Below are positions 58,308-64,000 of a DNA stretch of 64,000 nucleotides, piece by piece. The first letter of the stretch is position 1. The number at the start of each line of letters is the position of its first letter. The notes below the pieces were generated by a model. The model saw only the letters and a list, made by a program, of their open reading frames with translations, was not told the DNA's origin and ran no database searches. Location of the stretch: NCBI RefSeq assembly GCF_000192575.1, contig NZ_GL876926.1, positions 833,929-897,928 of the forward strand. The letters run 5' to 3'. The stretch is from Novosphingobium nitrogenifigens DSM 19370 (GTDB lineage Bacteria > Pseudomonadota > Alphaproteobacteria > Sphingomonadales > Sphingomonadaceae). A program made the translations under genes and the position numbers.

Positions 58308-59507
58308 ATGAGCGTCGTCCGATCCGACATTGCGATCCTCGGTGGCGGACTGGCAGGAGGTCTCGTCGCGCTGGCGCTTGCCCGGCTCAGGCCGGATCTG
58401 TCGATCACCGTAACGGAACAGGGATCAACGTTCGGCGGAAATCACTTCTGGTCGTTCTTCGCGACCGATCTTGCCGCGGACGGAATGGAACTGGTGGCGC
58501 CGCTGATCGAGGCAAGCTGGACATCGTATGAAGTTCGCTTTCCCTCCTATCGACGCGTTCTCGAGACGGCCTATCACACCACGACATCGCGACGGCTTGA
58601 CGCGGCCCTGCGCGCTGCCCTGCCCGCCTCCGCGCTTCTGACCGGCGCCCGCGTCCTGACGGCATCGACAATGACCGCAGAGCTGTCAGACGGCCGACGG
58701 ATTGCCGCCGACATCGTGATCGACACACGCGGAATTGAATATTTCAATTCCATGTCAGGTGGTTGGCAGGTTTTTCTCGGTCAACATCTAAAGCTTTCCA
58801 AGCCTCACGGATTGCAGCGCCCCGTGGTCATGGATGCCACCGTGCCGCAAATCGGCGGCTATCGCTTCGTCTACTGCCTTCCCTTTTCCGCCGACGAAGT
58901 GCTTGTCGAAGATACATATTATTCCAATTCACCCGATCTCGACACTGGCGCCCTGTCGGCCCGGATCGCCGATTACGCAAAAGCGCAAGGATGGCAGATC
59001 CTGGGCATGCTCGGCGAGGAAAGCGGCGTCTTGCCCGTCGTTGCCGGAGGGAAGCCGTATCGCCCGCAAATGGCCTGCGGAGGCACGCGTGCAGGCCTTT
59101 TCCATCCCCTGACCAGCTATTCCCTGCCCGAGGCCGTGCGCTTTGCCATGGCCTTTGCCGAGATGGTTGGAAACAACCGCCACGACCTTGCGTCAATTTC
59201 CGGTAAATATTCGTCATCCGTATGGAATAATTACGGATTTTACCGAACACTGACCGCAATGCTCTTTGCCGCTGCCGAGCCGGACGAGCGTTACAAAATC
59301 CTCGAGAGATTTTACCACCTCGACCGCGGCCTGATCGAGCGTTTTTACGCCGGAACCTGTACAATCACCGACAAGGCACGAATTTTAATGGGAAAACCTC
59401 CCGTCCCGATCAGCCGGGCTATCGGAGTGCTGACCGGTCTTGGCAAGCGCCCTGCGCCGCTTGCCGACCGACGGACGCAGACCCATGACACAAGGGAAAA
59501 ACCATGA
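58308..59507 (+). CDS. crtY: Lycopene beta-cyclase CrtY
   Basis: The 399-residue flavoprotein closes the ends of lycopene to beta-rings. The N-terminal nucleotide motif is AILGGGLAGGLVALALA, followed by GNHFWSFF, YRFVYCLPFSADEVLVEDTYY and the C-terminal FHPLTSYSLPEAV. The ATG at 58308 is preferred to an upstream TTG. Its stop overlaps crtI (ATGA), so the cluster is an operon ordered cyclase, desaturase, LOG, synthase. Confidence 0.94.
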   Translation: MSVVRSDIAILGGGLAGGLVALALARLRPDLSITVTEQGSTFGGNHFWSFFATDLAADGMELVAPLIEASWTSYEVRFPSYRRVLETAYHTTTSRRLDAALRAALPASALLTGARVLTASTMTAELSDGRRIAADIVIDTRGIEYFNSMSGGWQVFLGQHLKLSKPHGLQRPVVMDATVPQIGGYRFVYCLPFSADEVLVEDTYYSNSPDLDTGALSARIADYAKAQGWQILGMLGEESGVLPVVAGGKPYRPQMACGGTRAGLFHPLTSYSLPEAVRFAMAFAEMVGNNRHDLASISGKYSSSVWNNYGFYRTLTAMLFAAAEPDERYKILERFYHLDRGLIERFYAGTCTITDKARILMGKPPVPISRAIGVLTGLGKRPAPLADRRTQTHDTREKP

Positions 59508-60982
59508 AACGGGTCTGCGTGATCGGAGCGGGCTTTGGCGGCCTCGCGCTCGCCATTCGCCTTCAGTCCGCCGGAATCGCGACAACGCTGATCGAGGCGC
59601 GAGACAAGCCCGGCGGCCGGGCCTATTACTGGGAACGCGACGGCTTCACCTTCGATGCAGGCCCGACCGTCATCACCGATCCCCCATGCCTTGACGAACT
59701 GTGGGCGCTTTCGGGCCACAGTATGGCCGACGAAGTCGAACTTCTGCCGGTCACGCCGTTCTATCGGCTCAACTGGATCGATGGGACCACCTTCGACTAT
59801 GCCAACGACGAGGCCTCGTTACGTGCCGAAATCGCGCGACTGAACCCGCGTGACGTTGCGGGGTACGAAGAGTTTCTCGACTATGCCGAAGGGGTCTATC
59901 GCGAGGGCTATACCAAGCTCGGATCGGTGCCGTTCCTGGACTTTGCCAGCATGGTCAAGGCCGCCCCCGCACTTGCCCGATTTCAGGCATGGCGATCGGT
60001 TTATTCCATTGTTTCCAAATACATAGAAAACGAGAAGCTGCGCCAGGCGTTCAGCTTCCACTCGCTTCTCGTCGGCGGCAATCCGATGACAACGAGCGGG
60101 ATCTATGCTCTCATCCACAAGCTGGAGAAGGATGGCGGCGTCTGGTGGCCCAAGGGCGGGACCAACCGCCTCGTCGCGGCCATGGTGACCCAGTTCGAGC
60201 GGATCGGCGGGCAGGTCCGCATGGGCGATCCTGTCACCCGCATCGAAACGCTGGGAAATCGCGTTACGGGCATTGTGACCAAGAGCGGATGGCAGGCCAA
60301 TTTCGACGCCGTGGCCTCCAACGGCGATCTCGTCCACAACTACCGCGACCTGCTCGGCGACAACAGCTATGCGCGACGTCACGCGCGTGCGCTCACACGG
60401 AAAAGCTGGTCTCCCAGCCTCTTCGTCGTGCATTTCGGAGTCACCGGGACCTGGCCGGGCATCCCCCATCACACGATCCTTTTCGGCCCGCGTTACAAAG
60501 GGTTACTCGACGACATCTACAAATACGGCGTCCTGCCGCAGGATTTCTCGATCTACCTTCACCACCCCACCGTCACCGATACCTCGATGGCGCCCGACGG
60601 GATGAGCACGTTCTATGCGCTGGTTCCCGTTGCAAACATGGGCAAATTGCCGGTGGACTGGCGGGAAATCGGACCGATCCTGGAACAGCGCGTGCTCGAT
60701 GAAGTGGGGCGGCGCCTGATCCCGGATCTCCAGAGCCGGATCGTCACCCGTTTCCATTACACTCCGGCCGATTTCTCCTCGGACCTGTCCGCCTATGCGG
60801 GCAGCGCTTTCAGCCTTGAACCGTTACTCACGCAGAGTGCATATTTCCGTGCGCACAACCGTGACGACGCCATCGGTAACTTCTATCTTGTCGGCGCCGG
60901 CACTCACCCTGGGGCCGGGATTCCCGGCGTCGTCGGCAGTGCCAAGGCTACTGCCGGCCTCATTCTAGAGGATCTTGCTTGA
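59504..60982 (+). CDS. crtI: Phytoene desaturase CrtI
   Basis: The 492-residue FAD enzyme introduces four double bonds into phytoene to give lycopene. FAD motif: VIGAGFGGLALAIRLQSAG. Substrate-domain signatures include FDAGPTVITDP and the C-terminal VGAGTHPGAGIPGVVGSAK. It is coupled to crtY upstream and to the LOG gene downstream through a TTGA overlap. It carries a rare TTA leucine codon inside a CGTTACG copy. Confidence 0.96.
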   Translation: MKRVCVIGAGFGGLALAIRLQSAGIATTLIEARDKPGGRAYYWERDGFTFDAGPTVITDPPCLDELWALSGHSMADEVELLPVTPFYRLNWIDGTTFDYANDEASLRAEIARLNPRDVAGYEEFLDYAEGVYREGYTKLGSVPFLDFASMVKAAPALARFQAWRSVYSIVSKYIENEKLRQAFSFHSLLVGGNPMTTSGIYALIHKLEKDGGVWWPKGGTNRLVAAMVTQFERIGGQVRMGDPVTRIETLGNRVTGIVTKSGWQANFDAVASNGDLVHNYRDLLGDNSYARRHARALTRKSWSPSLFVVHFGVTGTWPGIPHHTILFGPRYKGLLDDIYKYGVLPQDFSIYLHHPTVTDTSMAPDGMSTFYALVPVANMGKLPVDWREIGPILEQRVLDEVGRRLIPDLQSRIVTRFHYTPADFSSDLSAYAGSAFSLEPLLTQSAYFRAHNRDDAIGNFYLVGAGTHPGAGIPGVVGSAKATAGLILEDLA

Positions 60983-61560
60983 AACGGATCGCTGTCTATT
61001 GCGGCTCAGCCTCTCCGGCCGACGACCGTTACGTGACTCTCGCCCGTATCGTGGGCGAAACACTGGCAACCCGGGGCATCGGCCTTGTCTACGGTGGCGG
61101 TAATCGCGGCCTGATGGGGGCTGTGGCGGCCGGAGCGCTGGCTGCCGGGGGCGAAGTCATCGGAGTCATCCCGACGGCGCTCGCTGGCCCGGAAATCGCC
61201 AATCACGCCTGCACCCAGCTGCACGTCGTCGCCAATATGCACGAACGCAAACAGGCCTTCGTCGACTTGTCCGACGGTTTCCTCACGCTGCCCGGCGGGG
61301 TCGGAACCATGGATGAACTGTGGGAAGCGGTGAGCTGGGCGCAATTGGGCTATCACGCCAAGCCGGTCGGGTTACTTAACGCTTTCGGCTTCTTCGACCA
61401 CCTGCTCGCGTTCAACCACCACATGATCGCGACGGGCTTCATCCGTCCGGTGCACGCGGGGATCATCATGGCCGAGCCCGATCTCGACCTGCTGCTCGCC
61501 CGCATGGCCGGACACGAGCCCCATGTGCCGATTTTCGCGATGAAGGCGAGCGACCTCTAA
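60979..61560 (+). CDS. LOG-family nucleotide 5'-monophosphate phosphoribohydrolase-like protein
   Basis: The 193-residue Rossmann protein starts with TTG overlapping the crtI stop. IAVYCGSASPADDRYVTLA begins it. GLVYGGGNRGLMGAVA and the LOG catalytic motif PGGVGTMDELWE are both present. LOG proteins hydrolyse cytokinin nucleotides or AMP/GMP-type nucleotides to base and ribose phosphate. Its tight embedding between crtI and crtB is unusual for a purine enzyme and its role in pigment synthesis is unclear. Confidence 0.9.
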   Translation: MKRIAVYCGSASPADDRYVTLARIVGETLATRGIGLVYGGGNRGLMGAVAAGALAAGGEVIGVIPTALAGPEIANHACTQLHVVANMHERKQAFVDLSDGFLTLPGGVGTMDELWEAVSWAQLGYHAKPVGLLNAFGFFDHLLAFNHHMIATGFIRPVHAGIIMAEPDLDLLLARMAGHEPHVPIFAMKASDL

Positions 61561-61570
61561 GGGGGCCAAA

Positions 61571-62515
61571 GTGGACCATCGCGCCCGTCTCGTAACGCAC
61601 GCTGCGGCAACGATCAGGGCCGGGTCCAAGAGCTTTGCGGCCGCGAGCCGCCTGTTCGATCGGGCGACGCGCGAACGGGTCTGGCTGCTTTACGCCTGGT
61701 GCCGACGCTGCGACGACCTCATCGACGGGCAGGATCTGGGCGGAGCCATGCGGGATCAGGCCTCCGTTACGCAACGCATGGAAGAGGTCCGGGAGCGCAC
61801 TGCCCGGGCCTTTTCGGGGATCGAGACCGGCGATCCGGCCTTCGACTGCCTCGCCATGGTGGCCCGGGAAACCGGCCTGACGCCGGCCATGGCCGATGAC
61901 GTCCTGGCCGGGTTCGCACTCGACGCCACCGGCTGGCAACCGCGTAACGAGACGGATCTCATGCGCTATTGCTGGCACGTTGCGGGGGCGGTCGGGGTGA
62001 TGATGGCGGTCGTCATGGGCGTCGATCCTGACGACGCAGAAACGCTGGAGCGCGCAGGCGATCTCGGCATGGCGTTTCAGCTTGCCAACATCGCCCGCGA
62101 CCTTGCCGAGGATAACGCGGCCCAGCGTTGCTACCTGCCTGCAGAATGGCTCGCCGAAGCGGACATTCCGCCGGGCGAGGAATTGAAACCGCCGTACCGT
62201 AACGCCCTTGCCGTGATGGCCCGGCGGCTGTGCCGGATCGCCACGGCCCATGAATGTTCCGCCCGGATCGGGGCCCGGCGACTGCGCGTGCGACAGCGCT
62301 GGGCGATCCTTGCTGCGGCCGGTATCTATGGCGAAATCGCCCGTATCGTTACGCGCCGCGGTGCGGCTGCCTGGGACCGGCGCGCCGTCGTCGACAAAAA
62401 ACGCAAGCTCTGGTGGATTGCCCGCTCGGCGGTGCAGGCGTTCCTGCCCGCGATGCCGGGCCTCTACCACGGGGCACGCCTGCGCCGTTACTCACGCCGC
62501 GATTTCACCGCCTGA
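61571..62515 (+). CDS. crtB: Phytoene synthase CrtB
   Basis: The 314-residue enzyme joins two geranylgeranyl diphosphates to phytoene. It starts with GTG. The two Asp-rich motifs are present: YAWCRRCDDLID and NIARDLAEDNAAQRCYLP. FAAASRLFDRATRERVW and MAFQLANIARDLAED are typical. It is 10 bp after the LOG gene and ends the operon. The CrtB protein begins the pathway that CrtI and CrtY continue. It contains five CGTTACG copies. Confidence 0.95.
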   Translation: MDHRARLVTHAAATIRAGSKSFAAASRLFDRATRERVWLLYAWCRRCDDLIDGQDLGGAMRDQASVTQRMEEVRERTARAFSGIETGDPAFDCLAMVARETGLTPAMADDVLAGFALDATGWQPRNETDLMRYCWHVAGAVGVMMAVVMGVDPDDAETLERAGDLGMAFQLANIARDLAEDNAAQRCYLPAEWLAEADIPPGEELKPPYRNALAVMARRLCRIATAHECSARIGARRLRVRQRWAILAAAGIYGEIARIVTRRGAAAWDRRAVVDKKRKLWWIARSAVQAFLPAMPGLYHGARLRRYSRRDFTA

Positions 62516-63532
62516 TCACACGCGCACGATCCCGCAGGCGATCAGGCTCTTGGCGCAATCGACAATCGTCTGCTCGACCGGCCGTGCCTCCCAGCCCAGC
62601 ACAGTCCGAGCACGGCTCGCGTCCGTACCGCGGATATTGCCGAGTTCGCCCGTTACCTGACGGATCATCGGACTGAACACCCCGGCAAGCCGAACGAGCC
62701 AGTCGGGCAACCGCCGGGCCGAGACTTTCCGGGCCTCATCAGGCATCGTTTTTTTCAGAATGCGGGCGACGTCCACCATCTTGAGGAACCGGCCCGAGGC
62801 GATGAAGCGTTGTCCGGCTATCCCTGGCGCCGTCAGGGCACGCACATGCAGGTCCGCAACGTCACGGACGTCGACTATCCCGAAACCGATATCGGGACAT
62901 CCCGGCAAGCGCCCGGCGAGCAGTTGACGCACCACTTCGATCGATGGCGAAAAATCAGCGCTCCACACCGGGCCAAGCACTGCGCAAGGATTGATCGAGA
63001 CGAATTCCAGCTGCCCGCCTTCGCGCGCCATCCATTCGCGGGCCGCCCATTCGGCGAGAGTCTTGGAACGGACATAGGCGTTGACGTCCTCGCCCTCGAG
63101 GTCGCTCCAGGTCTCTTCGGTAAAGAGATGCCACCCTTTGCCGTGCCCGTAGGCAATTGCCGCCACCGACGAGGTCTGAACGAAACGAACCACCCCTGCG
63201 TCACGGGCAAAACGCAAGGCCCGGAGCACGCCTTCACACGCCGGACGGATCAGATCCTCGTCGTTACGTGGCGGCTCCAGCGTGAAAGGCGAAGCGACAT
63301 GCGCCACATGCGAACACCCGGCCAAGGCTTCGACCCAACCATGATCGGACAGCAGATCGACCGGGAAAAAGCGAAGCGTTTCCGCCGTTCCACCCAGCAT
63401 GGGACGCAAGGCGGACTCCTTCGCCGGGTCACGTAACGTCGCGTGAACCCGCCACCCTTCGGCCAGCAACTGACGGATCAGGAACCCGGCGATATAGCCG
63501 CTTCCCCCCGTGACCAAGACCGTTCCCGGCAT
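62516..63532 (-). CDS. NAD-dependent epimerase/dihydroflavonol-reductase-like protein
   Basis: The 338-residue extended SDR starts MPGTVLVTGGSGYIAGFLIRQ with the nucleotide motif. The active-site YxxxK lies in AYVRSKTLAEWAA, and SSVAAIAYGHG supplies the Ser. It resembles dihydroflavonol 4-reductase or 3-beta-HSD-like SDRs. It is immediately convergent with crtB. Substrate not known; terpenoid or aromatic ketones are possible. Confidence 0.85.
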   Translation of the reverse strand: MPGTVLVTGGSGYIAGFLIRQLLAEGWRVHATLRDPAKESALRPMLGGTAETLRFFPVDLLSDHGWVEALAGCSHVAHVASPFTLEPPRNDEDLIRPACEGVLRALRFARDAGVVRFVQTSSVAAIAYGHGKGWHLFTEETWSDLEGEDVNAYVRSKTLAEWAAREWMAREGGQLEFVSINPCAVLGPVWSADFSPSIEVVRQLLAGRLPGCPDIGFGIVDVRDVADLHVRALTAPGIAGQRFIASGRFLKMVDVARILKKTMPDEARKVSARRLPDWLVRLAGVFSPMIRQVTGELGNIRGTDASRARTVLGWEARPVEQTIVDCAKSLIACGIVRV

Positions 63533-63552
63533 CGCTCCACTCCCCATCCCGG

Positions 63553-64000
63553 TCAAAATCCGATCATGATGCGACGGGCAAGCCAGGGCGCAACGAGACA
63601 GACCGCTTTCAACACTTTGACCAAGCCGACGTTCGCCTCGTCCGCATTGGCCGCCATGGCATCGACAATCGCAACGGCGCATCGCTCCACCGACAGCTTG
63701 CGCCCCCGCCGCCCCGCCGTCATCGCGGTATCGACCACTGGCGGCAAGGCCTCGAGAACGTGGATCGTGGTACCCTTGAGCTGCGCACGTAACGACTGTG
63801 TGTAACTGCGCAAGGCCGCCTTGGTCGCGCAATAGACCGGCGCTCCGGCACTCGGTGCCAGAGCCAGCCCGGACGTGACATTCACGATCATCGCCTGTGG
63901 CCGCGAGCGGAGCGCCTCCATCAAGCCCACGATAAGCCGGATCGGCGCATCGAGATTGAGGCGGATGGTGCGCTCATCATCGGCCGGATCGGGGATCCCC
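63553..64000 (-). CDS. Short-chain dehydrogenase, C-terminal part (truncated by window edge)
   Basis: The frame is open from the window edge and ends at 63553. It shows the SDR pattern: PADDERTIRLNLDAPIRL, then SGLALAPSAGAPVYCATKAA with the catalytic Tyr and Lys (YxxxK), and ALPPVVDTAM. About 149 residues are visible; the N-terminal nucleotide-binding motif lies outside. The previous SDR-type gene starts 20 bases downstream of its stop on the same strand, so both are probably one operon. Confidence 0.85.
   Translation of the reverse strand, partial: GIPDPADDERTIRLNLDAPIRLIVGLMEALRSRPQAMIVNVTSGLALAPSAGAPVYCATKAALRSYTQSLRAQLKGTTIHVLEALPPVVDTAMTAGRRGRKLSVERCAVAIVDAMAANADEANVGLVKVLKAVCLVAPWLARRIMIGF

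Noticed and set aside
56537..58531. Plus-strand frame of 664 residues
   Set aside because: It is antisense to the monooxygenase and then enters crtY out of frame.

Overview
The window is GC-rich chromosomal DNA (roughly 62-65% G+C by eye) from an alphaproteobacterium. It is almost certainly a member of the Sphingomonadales and looks like Novosphingobium or a near relative. This rests on a combination of features: a fused ispDF; a split pyruvate dehydrogenase E1 whose beta subunit carries a lipoyl domain; a three-gene pntA1-pntA2-pntB transhydrogenase; an rnhB-ccrM pair; a zwf-pgl-edd-glk Entner-Doudoroff operon; split gcvPA/gcvPB; a tiny aa3-type oxidase subunit IV gene; and a crtY-crtI-crtB carotenoid cluster. 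The genus is inferred. Most of the window is core housekeeping with high coding density. I see no prophage, insertion sequence or CRISPR array.

Layout. 0-7.5 kb: ntrB (cut by the edge), dusB, ispDF, a small exported protein, a CinA-C amidase, ratA, lipA, a beta-carbonic anhydrase and a large secreted protein of unknown function. 7.8-17.3 kb: gyrA, DUF952, a YhhN-family membrane protein, trmFO, an EF-hand protein, a pdhA-pdhB-squalene/phytoene-synthase-like operon and three tandem tRNA-Arg(ACG) genes. 17.4-30.9 kb: a Nudix hydrolase, two orphan Flp pilins, accA, xerD, two unknown envelope genes, aroK-aroB, DUF488, csaA-like, an enoyl-CoA hydratase-like gene and the glk/edd/pgl/zwf operon. 31-45.4 kb: HNH nuclease, a GT-C-like membrane protein, cpaF, a DMT transporter, the glycine cleavage operon behind a tandem glycine riboswitch, a dgt-like gene, the pnt genes and a cox subunit IV. 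45.5-53 kb: an atypical sigma-54-type regulator, folP, ccrM, rnhB, a HAD hydrolase, dapD, a DUF985 cupin and a small secreted protein behind a promoter rich in dyads. 53-64 kb: an unknown gene pair, thiC with a TPP riboswitch, a Baeyer-Villiger-type flavin monooxygenase, crtY-crtI-LOG-crtB, an NAD-dependent reductase and an SDR cut by the edge.

How the genes work together. Central carbon flow is well represented: glucose goes through Glk-Zwf-Pgl-Edd to KDPG, and pyruvate through PDH E1. LipA and GcvH/T/P share lipoate chemistry, and Pnt balances NAD(P)H. IspDF makes isoprenoid precursors, and CrtB/CrtI/CrtY turn C20 diphosphate units into beta-carotene-type pigments. Two riboswitches (glycine and TPP) control the matching enzyme sets.

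The most unusual signal is not a gene. From about 53.48 kb to the end of the window the heptamer CGTTACG (either strand) occurs about 26 times in 10.3 kb. I find only about 6 copies in the preceding 53 kb. It sits in genes on both strands, in intergenic DNA and in several codon phases, and it includes a rare TTA leucine codon in crtI. This suggests selection on the DNA itself, such as a protein-binding or chromosome-domain word. A second compact signal is a cluster of nine GANTC sites in 122 bp, directly upstream of the gene for the GANTC methyltransferase CcrM.
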